Positions 35,514 through 44,578 of a stretch of 64,000 bases of DNA are shown here, one piece after another (position 1 is the first letter of the stretch; each line of letters starts with the position of its first letter). The stretch is from Sphingobium soli. Lineage in GTDB: Bacteria; Pseudomonadota; Alphaproteobacteria; Sphingomonadales; Sphingomonadaceae. Under the pieces are notes generated by a model, which saw only the letters and a program-made list of their open reading frames with translations, ran no database searches and was not told where the DNA came from. The position numbers were made by a program, and so were the translations under genes. Location of the stretch: assembly GCF_020782245.1 (NCBI RefSeq), contig NZ_JAJGNP010000001.1, forward strand, positions 434,001-498,000. Reading direction: 5' to 3'.

Positions 35514-36263
35514 ATGAAGATCCTTGTGCCCGTGAAACGGGTCATCGACTATAATGTGAAGCCGCGGGTCAAGGCGGATGGCACGGGCATCGACCTGGCC
35601 AACGTCAAGATGAGCATGAACCCGTTCGACGAAATCGCGGTCGAAGAAGCCATTCGCCTGAAGGAGAAGGGCGCGGCGAGCGAAGTGGTGGTGGTGTCGA
35701 TCGGCGTCGCCAAGGCGCAGGAAACGCTGCGCACGGCCCTCGCCATGGGCGCTGACCGCGCGATCCTCATCCAGACCGACGATGAAGTCGAGCCGCTGGG
35801 CGTCGCCAAGCTGCTCGCCAAGGTGCAGGAGGAAGAAGGTGCCGGCCTCATCATCCTGGGCAAGCAGGCGATCGACGATGACAGCAACCAGACCGGCCAG
35901 ATGCTCGCCGCGCTGCTTGGTCGGCCGCAGGGCACCTTCGCCAGCAAGGTCGAAGTGGAAGGCGATGCGGTCAGCGTCACGCGCGAAGTCGATGGCGGGC
36001 TGGAGACGGTGAAGCTGACCACCCCGGCCATCATCACCACCGACCTGCGCCTGAACGAGCCGCGCTATGCGTCGCTGCCCAATATCATGAAGGCCAAGTC
36101 CAAGCCGCTCGCGAACAAGACGCCTGCGGACTATGGCGTCGATATCAGCCCGCGCCTGGAAACGGTGTCGGTCGCGGAACCGGCCAAGCGCTCGGCCGGC
36201 GTCAAGGTGGCCGATGTCGATGAACTGGTCGCCAAGCTCAAGTCCATGGGAGTAGCCGCATGA
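35514..36263 (+). CDS. etfB: electron transfer flavoprotein beta subunit
   Basis: A 249-residue subunit of the FAD/AMP heterodimer that carries electrons from acyl-CoA dehydrogenases to ETF-ubiquinone oxidoreductase. Motifs: [72 protein letters not shown], and the recognition loop [21 protein letters not shown] at 35501-35505 sets the ATG at 35514. It overlaps etfA by ATGA. Confidence 0.97.
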   Translation: MKILVPVKRVIDYNVKPRVKADGTGIDLANVKMSMNPFDEIAVEEAIRLKEKGAASEVVVVSIGVAKAQETLRTALAMGADRAILIQTDDEVEPLGVAKLLAKVQEEEGAGLIILGKQAIDDDSNQTGQMLAALLGRPQGTFASKVEVEGDAVSVTREVDGGLETVKLTTPAIITTDLRLNEPRYASLPNIMKAKSKPLANKTPADYGVDISPRLETVSVAEPAKRSAGVKVADVDELVAKLKSMGVAA

Positions 36264-37189
36264 AGACGCTGGTATGGGTTGAACATGAAGGCGGTGCGGT
36301 CAAGGACGCCACCTTGTCCGCTGTAACCGCCGCCGCCAAGCTGGGCGAAGTGCATCTGCTGGTCGCCGGCGAAAGCGTCGCCGGCGTGGCTGAGGCCGCC
36401 GCAAAGATCGCAGGCGTGGGCAAGGTCCATGTCGCCGATGACGCGGCGCTCGGCCATGCGCTGGCGGAAAATGTCGCACCGTTGGTGGTGCAGCTGATGG
36501 CCGATCATGATGCCTTCGTTGTGCCAGCGACCAGCAACGGCAAGAATATCGCGCCCCGCGTCGCGGCCTTGCTGGACGTCATGCAGATCAGCGACATATT
36601 GTCGGTTGAGGGCGAAGACACGTTCACGCGTCCGATCTACGCCGGCAACGCGATCGCCACGGTCAAGTCCAAGGACGTCAAGAAGGTCATCACCGTCCGC
36701 GGCACGGCCTTTGAAAAGGCTGCGTCGGAAGGCGGTTCGGGTACGGTTGAATCGGTCGCCTCTACCGGGGACGCGGGCCTGTCGTCCTTCGTCGGCGCCG
36801 AGATCGCCAAGCTGGAGCGGCCGGAGCTGACCAGCGCCAAGGTGATCGTATCGGGCGGCCGTGCGCTGAAGGACGGGGAAACGTTCGAGCAGCTGATCTT
36901 CCCGCTGGCCGACAAGCTGGGCGCGGCTGTCGGCGCGAGCCGCGCCGCCGTCGACGCGGGCTATGTTCCCAACGACTATCAGGTCGGGCAGACCGGCAAG
37001 ATCGTCGCGCCGGAAGTCTATATCGCCGTGGGCATTTCCGGGGCGATCCAGCACTTGGCCGGCATGAAGGACAGCAAGACCATCATCGCCATCAACAAGG
37101 ACGAGGACGCGCCGATTTTTCAGGTGGCGGACATCGGACTTGTCGGCGATCTGTTCAAGGTCGTGCCGGAGCTGACCGAAAAACTCTGA
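36260..37189 (+). CDS. etfA: electron transfer flavoprotein alpha subunit
   Basis: A 309-residue partner of EtfB. The C-terminal FAD domain is clear: [16 protein letters not shown] ([17 protein letters not shown]), [49 protein letters not shown], then [28 protein letters not shown], each read in pieces. It feeds electrons from fatty-acid and amino-acid oxidation into the quinone pool. A very strong terminator follows at 37207-37244, closing the sucC-etfBA unit. Confidence 0.97.
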   Translation: MKTLVWVEHEGGAVKDATLSAVTAAAKLGEVHLLVAGESVAGVAEAAAKIAGVGKVHVADDAALGHALAENVAPLVVQLMADHDAFVVPATSNGKNIAPRVAALLDVMQISDILSVEGEDTFTRPIYAGNAIATVKSKDVKKVITVRGTAFEKAASEGGSGTVESVASTGDAGLSSFVGAEIAKLERPELTSAKVIVSGGRALKDGETFEQLIFPLADKLGAAVGASRAAVDAGYVPNDYQVGQTGKIVAPEVYIAVGISGAIQHLAGMKDSKTIIAINKDEDAPIFQVADIGLVGDLFKVVPELTEKL

Positions 37190-37206
37190 CCGGATCGATG
37201 GGCAAG

Positions 37207-37244
37207 AAAAGGGGCGCGGAGAGTGATCTCCGCGCCCCTTTTTC
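37207..37244. terminator. strong bidirectional terminator after etfA
   Basis: A perfect 16-bp stem, 37207-37222 with 37227-37242 (core GGGGCGCGGAGA), tetraloop GTGA, with AAAA on the left and TTTTT on the right. It can serve etfA on the plus strand and the glycine-zipper gene (ending 37267) on the minus strand. Confidence 0.93.
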
Positions 37245-37266
37245 ACGTCATTTGCGAATAATCTAA

Positions 37267-37623
37267 TTATTCGCAGTTGATGTCGTTCTTGTCGATGGCG
37301 CGGCCCGCCAGTGCGCCCCCGCCAGCACCCAGGATCGTGCCCAATGTCTTCGATCCGCCCGGAGCGATGACATTACCCAGCACGCCGCCGGCGAGCGCGC
37401 CAACGATGGTGCCGGTGGTGCCGTCATCCCGCTTGCAGTAGTAACGACCGTCGCGATCGCGATAAATCTGGTCATTGTTACCCAGACGACGGCGGTGATG
37501 GCGCGGCCCGCCATTATAATTGCCGGGTCGATCATAGCCGTAGCCGCGACCGTAATTGTCCGAGGCGCATGCACCGAGCGGCAGCATGGCGAACATCGCC
37601 ATAGCAAGAATGGGTTTGCGCAT
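37267..37623 (-). CDS. glycine-zipper 2TM-domain lipoprotein
   Basis: A 118-residue lipoprotein (MRKPILAMAMFAMLPLGAC, Cys19), a short Tyr/Gly/Arg stretch (DNYGRGYGYDRPGNYNGG), then the glycine-zipper pair GTTGTIVGALAGGVLGNVIAPGG and LGTILGAGGGALAGRAIDKNDINCE. It is a paralogue of the gene at 1034-1462 and shares the C-terminal AGRAID...NC end. Proteins of this Rickettsia 17-kDa-antigen/SlyB type sit at the outer membrane and often respond to envelope stress. GGAG lies 8-10 bp upstream of the ATG. Confidence 0.88.
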   Translation of the reverse strand: MRKPILAMAMFAMLPLGACASDNYGRGYGYDRPGNYNGGPRHHRRRLGNNDQIYRDRDGRYYCKRDDGTTGTIVGALAGGVLGNVIAPGGSKTLGTILGAGGGALAGRAIDKNDINCE

Positions 37624-37709
37624 ATTGGTCTCCTTCTACCTAAACCTATGGCGGACCAACCCCGCAGAAACGATATGGTTGCTTGACGCTACTAGGCTGG
37701 ATTTGAATA

Positions 37710-37801
37710 AAAAATAAGCCGCCCGTCACTGCCGTGAGAGGGGGAGTGCGGCAGCGGACGGGCGGCGACCGTCTGCGTCCTCGGGGGCAGGGACGCAGAC
37801 G
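37710..37801 (-). terminator. tandem hairpins ending in a T-run (terminator of the 70-residue gene)
   Basis: On the minus strand the first stem is CGTCTGCGTCC/GGACGCAGACG (37801-37791 with 37780-37770, 11 bp). The second is GCCGCCCGTC with GACGGGCGGC (37757-37766 with 37718-37727) plus an inner 6-bp CTGCCG/CGGCAG. It is followed by TTATTTTTTATT (37717-37706). The second stem plus T-run is a good intrinsic terminator for the gene ending at 37829; the extra first stem is unusual. Confidence 0.75.
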
Positions 37802-37828
37802 AAACTTTGAAAGGAAATGACGCGGCGC

Positions 37829-38041
37829 TTAGTTAGGCAGCGGCCGCGCAGCGCTGGTGGGGCTGACCATGGGAGCAGTGTCCGTGACAGCGCCATTTTG
37901 CGCGCGCTGTTCGTCCAGCTTCACCTTGGCTTCGCTAAAGCGGGTGCTGAGGTCGTTCTTGAACTCGGTCAGCTTGCCTTCGTCGTAGAGCTTCTTGCCA
38001 ACATAGCCGGCAATGGCGCCGAAAATCAGGGTACGGATCAT
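37829..38041 (-). CDS. small stress-type protein with N-terminal hydrophobic helix
   Basis: A 70-residue protein: a short hydrophobic N-terminus (MIRTLIFGAIAGYVGKKLYDEG) followed by a charged amphipathic helix (KLTEFKNDLSTRFSEAKVKLDEQ) and a disordered tail. The pattern resembles small YtxH/CsbD-like stress proteins, but no family is firm. GGAG lies about 6 bp upstream. A GGAAC-N17-GTT element 45-69 bp upstream (38086-38110) fits an EcfG general-stress promoter. A strong terminator structure follows. Confidence 0.75.
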   Translation of the reverse strand: MIRTLIFGAIAGYVGKKLYDEGKLTEFKNDLSTRFSEAKVKLDEQRAQNGAVTDTAPMVSPTSAARPLPN

Positions 38042-38085
38042 GATGTTCTCCTTCGCAACGCCGTTCGAGAGGCGTTTGACCCAAT

Positions 38086-38110
38086 AACCTGTTGACCGCA
38101 GCCCGGTTCC
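38086..38110 (-). promoter_or_regulatory. EcfG-type general stress promoter
   Basis: On the minus strand GGAAC (38110-38106) is followed after 17 bp by GTT (38088-38086), matching the alphaproteobacterial EcfG consensus GGAAC-N16/17-cGTT except for G in place of the first C. Transcription would begin near 38078, giving a leader of about 37 bases for the 70-residue gene. Confidence 0.6.
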
Positions 38111-38173
38111 AATCCGATGTGCAGAAACGACGGTCCTTGGCGGACGTGCGACGGACGGAGGGGCAAGGAGCAG

Positions 38174-38776
38174 ATGTCGGCTTTCGATCTGGTATTCGCG
38201 GTATTCGGACTCTTGCTGGGTCTGGCCCTGTGCGAGGTGCTGGCGGGATTTGCGCGTGTTCTGAAGTTGAAGCGGGGCGCGCGGCCAGCGCGGATCGGCT
38301 GGCTCACGCCGCTGCTGGGCCTGTTCGTCATGCTGGACCTCACCAGCTTCTGGGGCCTGGCCTTCATGGCGCGCGACCAGATGGACGCGAGCTATCTGAC
38401 GCTCGCCATCGTGCTGGCGATCACCGGCGGCTATTATCTGGTGGCGTCGCTGATCTTTCCCGACGACCCGGAAGACTGGCCGGACTTCGACCTGTGGTAC
38501 GAACGCCAGAAGCACATGGTGATCGGCGGCCTGCTCAGCATCAATATCGTCACGATGATCGCCACAAGTATTCTGGACGCATTGCGGCCGGTGCCCCAAG
38601 CGCCGCCGGGGCCGGCGGGCGAGGTCGGCTTTCTGATCTATGGCCTGGGCGCGATGGCGCTTTTCATGCTGCTGATCGCACTGTTTTTTGTCAGGAACCG
38701 TCCATCGAATGTCGCGATGCTGGCGGCGCTGAACCTCATCTTGCTGGGGACGAGCATATTGGAGGATTTCATCTGA
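38174..38776 (+). CDS. polytopic membrane protein, function unknown
   Basis: A 200-residue protein with about six hydrophobic segments: FDLVFAVFGLLLGLALCEVLAGFARVL, WLTPLLGLFVMLDLTSFWGLAFMA, LTLAIVLAITGGYYLVASLIF, MVIGGLLSINIVTMIATSIL, FLIYGLGAMALFMLLIALFFV and VAMLAALNLILLGTSIL. A conserved-looking acidic loop FPDDPEDWPDFDLWY lies between spans three and four. No family is recognised. AAGGAG sets the ATG at 38174. It is divergent from the stress-type gene. Confidence 0.78.
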   Translation: MSAFDLVFAVFGLLLGLALCEVLAGFARVLKLKRGARPARIGWLTPLLGLFVMLDLTSFWGLAFMARDQMDASYLTLAIVLAITGGYYLVASLIFPDDPEDWPDFDLWYERQKHMVIGGLLSINIVTMIATSILDALRPVPQAPPGPAGEVGFLIYGLGAMALFMLLIALFFVRNRPSNVAMLAALNLILLGTSILEDFI

Positions 38777-38856
38777 TAGAGGCCGACCAGGTCTAGGCGG
38801 ATAGCGCCATCCTGGCCACCGCCCCATGGACGCGATGGACGATCGCCTGTTTCCCG

Positions 38857-38897
38857 ACAAAAGAACGGGCCGCCATCCGAAAAGGGATAGCGGCCCG
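38857..38897 (-). terminator. rho-independent terminator of nrdB
   Basis: CGGGCCGC (38866-38873) pairs with GCGGCCCG (38890-38897), with an inner ATCC/GGAT and one mismatch. The A-rich ACAAAAGAA on the left gives TTCTTTTGT on the minus strand. It lies 58 bp after the nrdB stop. Confidence 0.8.
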
Positions 38898-38954
38898 CGC
38901 CTGTCTTTTAGCCATGGGCGGGCGTGGCGCGCCCCCCCGTCGCCGTGGGCCGTC

Positions 38955-40007
38955 CTATTCGGCCGCGATGCCCGCGGCCTTGAACATGTCGGGGCCTTCC
39001 TCATCGGCGTTGGCGGCAGCACTGCCCTTGACCTTCTGGCGACGGTCAAACGCATCCCATACATCGTTCCACTGGCCGCGCGTTGCCGCCTTGGAATATT
39101 CGGTCGAGCGGGTTTCGAAGAAATTGGCATGCTCCACGCCGTTCAGCAGCGGCGTGAGCCAGGGCAGCGGATGCTCGTCGATCATGTAGATGGGCTTCAA
39201 TCCCAACTGCCCCAGCCGCCAGTCGGCGATATAGCGGACATATTTCTTGATGTCCTTGGGCGTCATGCCGGGCACCGGCCCCATTTCGAACACCAGGTCG
39301 ACGAAGGCGTCCTCGATGCGGACCGTCTTCTGGCACATGTCCATGATGTCGTCCTTGACGCTGGCGGTCAGGCAATCGCGTTCCTTCACAAAAGCGTGGA
39401 ACAGGCGCACGATCCCTTCGCAATGGAGCGTCTCATCGCGGACCGACCAGCTGACGATCTGACCCATGCCCTTCATTTTATTGAAGCGCGGGAAGTTCAT
39501 CAGCATCGCAAAAGACGCGAACAGCTGCAAGCCTTCGGTAAAGCCGCCGAACATCGCCAGCGTCTTGGCAATGTCTTCATCCGTATCGACGCCGAACTGT
39601 TGCAGATAGTCGTGTTTGTCCTTCATCTCCTTATATTGCATGAAGGCGCTATATTCGCTTTCGGGCATGCCGATCGTGTCGAGCAGGTGCGAATAGGCGG
39701 CGATGTGGACCGTTTCCATGTTGCTGAACGCGGTCAGCATCATCTTCACTTCGGTCGGCTTGAACACGCGGCCATATTTTTCGTGATAGCAATCCTGCAC
39801 TTCCACGTCCGCCTGGGTAAAGAAGCGGAAGATTTGCGTCAGCAAGTTGCGCTCATGGTCGGAGAGCTTCTGCGCCCAGTCGCGGCAATCCTCGCCCAGC
39901 GGCACTTCCTCGGGCAGCCAGTGCAGCTGCTGCTGGCGCTTCCAATATTCATAGGCCCAGGGATATTCGAAGGGCTTGTAGACCTTGGAGGCTTGGAGAA
40001 GAGGCAT
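38955..40007 (-). CDS. nrdB: ribonucleotide reductase class I beta subunit
   Basis: A 350-residue radical-generating subunit. The diiron site and radical Tyr are visible: D67 in FTQADVEVQ, E98 and H101 in SNMETVHIAAY, Tyr105 in the position of the stable radical, and later the second Glu/His set (FTEGLQLFASFAML, WSVRDETLHCEG). The C-terminus ends AAGIAAE and may carry the peptide that binds NrdA. There is no N-terminal ATP-cone. GGAG lies 9 bp before the ATG. nrdA is on the same strand 414 bp upstream, with an opposing DUF2171 gene in the gap. Confidence 0.96.
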   Translation of the reverse strand: MPLLQASKVYKPFEYPWAYEYWKRQQQLHWLPEEVPLGEDCRDWAQKLSDHERNLLTQIFRFFTQADVEVQDCYHEKYGRVFKPTEVKMMLTAFSNMETVHIAAYSHLLDTIGMPESEYSAFMQYKEMKDKHDYLQQFGVDTDEDIAKTLAMFGGFTEGLQLFASFAMLMNFPRFNKMKGMGQIVSWSVRDETLHCEGIVRLFHAFVKERDCLTASVKDDIMDMCQKTVRIEDAFVDLVFEMGPVPGMTPKDIKKYVRYIADWRLGQLGLKPIYMIDEHPLPWLTPLLNGVEHANFFETRSTEYSKAATRGQWNDVWDAFDRRQKVKGSAAANADEEGPDMFKAAGIAAE

Positions 40008-40110
40008 TTCGGGTTACTCCGGGGCGAATACGTTATCAGGAAAGGATCGTTGCAACCGGGCCAGAGGACGAACGTTGATGCGCCGTCCCCTCAGCAACAG
40101 GAGAGCAATG

Positions 40111-40374
40111 ATGGTCGATTTGAGCCAGATCAAGGAACATGCAGAAGTCATCGGCGCCGACGGCGTCCATGTGGGCACCGTCGACCATGTCGAGGGCGAC
40201 CGCATCAAGCTGACCAAGAAGGACAGCGGGGCGCAGGTCGAGGGTGCTACCGGAAGCCATGAAGGGCATCATCATTATATTTCAAAGGGCCTGATCGCGG
40301 AGGTCGAGAGCGACGGACGGGTGCGCCTGTCCGCCAATGCCGACGTCGCGGTGATGTTCGAAGAAGAAAAATGA
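40111..40374 (+). CDS. DUF2171 family small protein
   Basis: An 87-residue soluble protein: MVDLSQIKEHAEVIGADGVHVGTVDHVEGDRIKLTKKDSG, then EGHHHYISKGLIAEVESDGRVRLSANADVAVMFEEE. This is the DUF2171 family, a small PRC-barrel-like beta-fold common in sphingomonads and often stress related; its biochemical role is unknown. AGGAG precedes two tandem ATGs (40108 and 40111); the second fits spacing and the family N-terminus. It is inserted between nrdA and nrdB on the opposite strand. Confidence 0.88.
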   Translation: MVDLSQIKEHAEVIGADGVHVGTVDHVEGDRIKLTKKDSGAQVEGATGSHEGHHHYISKGLIAEVESDGRVRLSANADVAVMFEEEK

Positions 40375-40420
40375 GGCAGCCGGCGCGGCGGATCGCTCCG
40401 CTGCGCCGCTTGCTCCCCTA

Positions 40421-42352
40421 TCACTGACAGGCGAGACATTCGTCATAATCCGTCGTCTCGGCGATTTCGAACCGGGGCGCATCGATGGTGTTGTCCGCTT
40501 CCACCCCGCCGGCAAAGCCTGCGCGCTGCACCGACTTGGACCGCAGATAATAAAGCGACTTGATGCCCAGTTCCCAGGCGCGGAAATGGAGCATCAGCAG
40601 ATCCCATTTCTCCACGTCCGCCGGAATGAACAGGTTCAAGGACTGCGCCTGATCGATATAGGGCGTGCGGTCGGCGGCGAGTTCGAGCAGCCAGCGCTGG
40701 TCTATTTCGAAGCTGGTCTTGAACACATCCTTTTCTTCCTGAGTCAGGAAGTCGAGATGCTGGACCGAGCCGCCCTTTTCCAGGATCGAATTCCATACCG
40801 CGCTGCTGTCCTTCGCCTTGGCGACGAGCAGCTTTTCGAGATAGGGATTCTTGACGGCAAAGCTGCCCGACAGCGTCTTGTGCGTGTAGATGTTGGCCGG
40901 GATCGGCTCGATGCAGGCCGACGCGCCGCCGCAGATGATGCTGATCGACGCGGTCGGCGCGATCGCCATCTTGCAGGAAAAACGCTCCATCACGCCCTGG
41001 TCGGCTGCATCGGGGCACGGCCCACGCTCCTGCGCCAGCAGCATCGACGCCTCGTTCACCTTGGCATTGATTTGCTTGAAGATGCGCAGGTTCCACGACT
41101 TGGCCATCGCCCCTTCGAACGGAATGTTGCGCGCCTGGAGGAAGCTGTGGAAACCCATGACCCCCAGCCCGACCGAGCGTTCACGCATCGCACTATATTT
41201 GGCGCGCGCCATTTCCGGCGGCGCACGGTCGATATAGTCCTGCAACACATTGTCGAGGAAACGCATGATATCCTCGGCAAAGGTCGGATGATCCTTCCAC
41301 TCATCCCAGGTTTCCAGATTCATCGAGGACAGGCAGCAGACCGCCGTGCGATCATTGCCGAGATGGTCGCGACCCGTCGGCAAGGTGATTTCCGAGCAGA
41401 GGTTGGAGGTCGAGACCTTCAGCCCCAGTTCGCGGTGATGCTTGGGCATCATCCGGTTCACGGTATCGTTGAAGACGATATAGGGCTCGCCGGTGGCGAG
41501 GCGCACTTCGACCAGCTTCTGGAACAGGGCGCGGGCATTCACCGTGCCGCGCACCGACTGGTCCTTGGGGCTGCGCAGGTTGAAGTCGGCGCCATCGCGC
41601 ACCGCCTCCATGAACTCATCGGTCAGCAATACGCCATGATGGAGATTGAGCGCCTTGCGGTTGAAGTCACCGCTCGTCTTGCGGATTTCGAGGAACTCCT
41701 CGATCTCCGGGTGCGAAATGTCGAGATAGCAGGCGGCCGACCCACGGCGCAGCGACCCTTGGCTGATCGCCAGCGTCAGGCTGTCCATGACGCGCACGAA
41801 CGGGATGATGCCGCTGGTCTTGCCGTTCAAACCGACCGGCTCGCCGATGCCGCGCACATTGCCCCAATAAGTGCCGATGCCGCCGCCACGCGAAGCGAGC
41901 CAGACATTCTCGTTCCAGGTGTTGACGATGCCCTCCAGGCTGTCGTCCACCGAGTTCAGATAGCAGCTGATCGGCAGGCCGCGCCCGGTGCCGCCATTGG
42001 ACAGAACGGGAGTCGCGGGCATGAACCAGAGCTTGGAGATATAATCATAGACGCGCTGGGCGTGGTCCGCATCGTCGGAATAAGCGGCGGCGACGCGCGC
42101 GAACAGATCCTGATAGGATTCGCCGGGCAGCAGATAGCGGTCGTTCAGCGTCTCCTTGCCAAATTCCGTCAGCAACGCGTCGCGCGATGCGTCGGTCACG
42201 ACGGGAAAACGGCGCGCCAATACGGTCGAAGACGACAGCGGCTCGGACGCCTCATTTGACGTCGCCACCGCTTCGCTCATCTTCTCCAAAACTTCGTCCA
42301 TTACCGTCGCCACGTCGCCTGTCCCTGCCTGTCCACTATCGCGAAAATCCAT
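40421..42352 (-). CDS. nrdA: ribonucleotide reductase class I alpha subunit
   Basis: A 643-residue catalytic subunit that reduces ribonucleoside diphosphates. Active-site features: LPISCYLNSVDDS (redox Cys), VSTSNLCSEITLPTG (Asn, thiyl Cys and Glu), AVCCLSSMNLE (second redox Cys), APTASISIICGGASACIEP, and the C-terminal DECLACQ cysteine pair. The N-terminus (MDFRDSGQAGTGDVATVMDEV...) shows no ATP-cone, so the protein is shorter than E. coli NrdA (about 760) and probably lacks the dATP off-switch. GGGGA is about 7 bp before the ATG. Confidence 0.96.
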   Translation of the reverse strand: MDFRDSGQAGTGDVATVMDEVLEKMSEAVATSNEASEPLSSSTVLARRFPVVTDASRDALLTEFGKETLNDRYLLPGESYQDLFARVAAAYSDDADHAQRVYDYISKLWFMPATPVLSNGGTGRGLPISCYLNSVDDSLEGIVNTWNENVWLASRGGGIGTYWGNVRGIGEPVGLNGKTSGIIPFVRVMDSLTLAISQGSLRRGSAACYLDISHPEIEEFLEIRKTSGDFNRKALNLHHGVLLTDEFMEAVRDGADFNLRSPKDQSVRGTVNARALFQKLVEVRLATGEPYIVFNDTVNRMMPKHHRELGLKVSTSNLCSEITLPTGRDHLGNDRTAVCCLSSMNLETWDEWKDHPTFAEDIMRFLDNVLQDYIDRAPPEMARAKYSAMRERSVGLGVMGFHSFLQARNIPFEGAMAKSWNLRIFKQINAKVNEASMLLAQERGPCPDAADQGVMERFSCKMAIAPTASISIICGGASACIEPIPANIYTHKTLSGSFAVKNPYLEKLLVAKAKDSSAVWNSILEKGGSVQHLDFLTQEEKDVFKTSFEIDQRWLLELAADRTPYIDQAQSLNLFIPADVEKWDLLMLHFRAWELGIKSLYYLRSKSVQRAGFAGGVEADNTIDAPRFEIAETTDYDECLACQ

Positions 42353-42939
42353 CTGCGAGTCCCCGATGTTCCTGTTTCGTTCGATTCGGTCAAGCGCGAT
42401 TGCGGCAAAGCGCGTCTCGGCATCGACCGGTCCACAGGGGCACGGAAATGGGCCAACTTATCGGATCGCCAGGCCTTCAAACGGCCCACCTCCCAGATAG
42501 GCATCCAGGAGGGCGATCACAATCTGTTGGGTAACCCCCGTTAACCCGATACAAGGGATAGTGCCACAGCCGTTCTCAGGCGCAAGAGGGTAAATGACGG
42601 TTCCGGGACTCAGCGCGGATCGGCCCTGCGTCGATCCATCGCCTGCATCGCCCCGCCCCTGGCCGCGACGCGCGCTCCTCCCACGCCCCGCGAAAAGACA
42701 AGGGGGCGATGGCAAAAAAGAAAATAAATTTGGCTTGCCACGCAATGCCGCGCGCCGCTGATCCCATGACTTTTTGATGACGGAAAAATGACCTTGGCAT
42801 CGCCGCGTCACCCTTACCGCGCCAGTCGCCGCGATCGGCCAAAGATGCGCTGGCTGGACTTGCCCTTCCCAATGCGTATAGCCGCCGATGCGAAGACCCG
42901 CCGTACAGGGCGGGCGGCAGATATAGGGATTTGGGTAAG
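42353..42939. other. 587-bp intergenic region between divergent nrdA and fumarase genes
   Basis: No convincing gene. I looked for an NrdR box (CWATATATWG type) and found none. GGGTAAC (42530-42536) and GTTAACCC (42540-42547) form an imperfect inverted repeat. An AT-rich patch (about 42709-42732) opens a 22-codon frame (MAKKKINLAC...) whose Shine-Dalgarno is too close to the ATG to be credible. Promoters for both flanking genes must lie here but I cannot place them. Confidence 0.5.
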
Positions 42940-44460
42940 ATGACGCTCATCAAGACCGCCGACCTCATCGAAAGCGTCGCCGACGCGCTCCAGTTCATCA
43001 GCTATTATCATCCGATGGATTATATCCGCGCGCTGGGCCAGGCCTATGAAGCGGAGGCCAATCCGGCTGCGAAGGACGCGATCGCACAGATCCTGACAAA
43101 CAGCCGCATGTGCGCCGAAGGCCACCGACCGATCTGCCAGGACACCGGCATCGTCAATGTCTTCATCAAATGGGGCATGGACTGCCGCCTAGACGACAAT
43201 AGCCGGTCGATGCAGGAAGTCGTCGATGAGGGTGTGCGCCGTGCCTACCTCAACCCCGAAAACCGCCTGCGCGCTTCAATCCTGCGCGACCCTGCGTTCA
43301 GCCGCCAGAATACGAAGGACAACACGCCCTGCGTCCTCAATGTCGAGATGGTGCCGGGCAACAAGGTGATCGTCGATGTCGCGGCCAAGGGCGGCGGGTC
43401 GGAGAACAAGACCAAGTTCAAGATGATGAACCCCAGCGATTCCATCGTCGATTGGGTGCTGGAGATGCTCCCGCAGATGGGCGCGGGCTGGTGCCCGCCC
43501 GGCATGCTGGGCATCGGCATTGGCGGCACCGCGGAAAAAGCGGTGGCGCTGGCCAAGGAAAGCCTGATGGACCCGATCGACATGGGCGAACTCAAGGCGC
43601 GCGGGCCCCAGAACAAGATCGAAGAGCTGCGGATCGAACTGTATGACAAGGTCAATGCGCTCGGCATCGGGGCGCAGGGGCTGGGCGGACTGTCCACCGT
43701 GCTCGACGTCAAGATCCACGATTACCCCTGCCACGCGGCGGGCAAGCCGGTCGCGATGATCCCCAATTGCGCCGCGACGCGCCACGCGCATTTCACGCTC
43801 GACGGCTCGGGCCCTGCCTATCTGGAAGCGCCCAAGCTGAGCGAATGGCCGCAGGTGGACTGGAAGCCGAGCAAGGAAGCGATCCGCGTCGACCTCGACA
43901 CGCTGACGCCGGAGATCGTGCAGAGCTGGAAGCATGGCGACCGGCTGCTGCTCAATGGCAAGATGCTGACCGGCCGCGATGCGGCGCATAAGCGGATCGC
44001 CGACATGCTGGAAAAGGGCGAGAGCCTGCCGGTCGATTTCAAGGGCCGCGTTATCTATTATGTCGGCCCGGTCGATCCGGTGCGCGACGAAGTGGTCGGC
44101 CCCGCCGGCCCCACCACCGCCACGCGCATGGACAAGTTCATGGACATGATGCTGGAACAGGGCCTGGCCGCCTGCGTCGGCAAAGCCGAGCGCGGCCCGG
44201 CGGCGACGGAGAGCATCAAGACGCACAAGAGCGCCTATCTGATGGCGGTCGGCGGCGCGGCCTATCTGGTCGCGCGCGCGATCAAGGAGGCGAAGGTCGT
44301 GGGCTTTGAAGACCTTGGCATGGAAGCGATCTACGAATTCACGGTCGAGGACATGCCCGTCACCGTCGCGGTCGACAGCGAGGGGCAGAATGTCCACCGC
44401 CTTGCCCCGCTGGTATGGCAGGAGAAGATCAAACGCGAAGGGTTGCTGGAACAGGCATGA
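42940..44460 (+). CDS. fumarate hydratase class I
   Basis: A 506-residue [4Fe-4S] fumarase of the single-chain class I type. N-domain: HRPICQDTGIVNVFIKWGM (cluster Cys), NTPCVLNVEMVPG, GAGWCPPGMLGIGIGGTAEKAV (cluster Cys); the C-domain has LLNGKMLTGRDAAHKRIADML, YYVGPVDPV, GPAGPTTATRMDKFMDMML, GKAERGPAATESIKTHKSAYLMAVGGAAYLV, each in pieces. It interconverts fumarate and malate in the TCA cycle and is sensitive to oxidation. The ATG at 42940 is preferred over the TTG at 42931. Confidence 0.96.
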   Translation: MTLIKTADLIESVADALQFISYYHPMDYIRALGQAYEAEANPAAKDAIAQILTNSRMCAEGHRPICQDTGIVNVFIKWGMDCRLDDNSRSMQEVVDEGVRRAYLNPENRLRASILRDPAFSRQNTKDNTPCVLNVEMVPGNKVIVDVAAKGGGSENKTKFKMMNPSDSIVDWVLEMLPQMGAGWCPPGMLGIGIGGTAEKAVALAKESLMDPIDMGELKARGPQNKIEELRIELYDKVNALGIGAQGLGGLSTVLDVKIHDYPCHAAGKPVAMIPNCAATRHAHFTLDGSGPAYLEAPKLSEWPQVDWKPSKEAIRVDLDTLTPEIVQSWKHGDRLLLNGKMLTGRDAAHKRIADMLEKGESLPVDFKGRVIYYVGPVDPVRDEVVGPAGPTTATRMDKFMDMMLEQGLAACVGKAERGPAATESIKTHKSAYLMAVGGAAYLVARAIKEAKVVGFEDLGMEAIYEFTVEDMPVTVAVDSEGQNVHRLAPLVWQEKIKREGLLEQA

Positions 44461-44578
44461 TCCTGCCCTTGCTTCCCGCGCTGGGCGTGGGGAGCAAGGA
44501 AGTGACTGATCCTTGTTAATCGCAGGAACTCGCGCCCTGGCCCGGCATTGATTGCCGCACCCCCAGCCGGAGTCCGCC

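Noticed and set aside
40586..42259. 557-codon plus-strand frame
   Set aside because: Antisense to nrdA; composition of a shadow frame.
42530..42547. GGGTAAC/GTTAACCC repeat as a CtrA or NrdR site
   Set aside because: It fits neither TTAA-N7-TTAA nor the NrdR consensus.
42709..42777. 22-codon Lys-rich frame (MAKKKINLAC...)
   Set aside because: The purine run is only about 2 bp from the ATG and nothing supports conservation.
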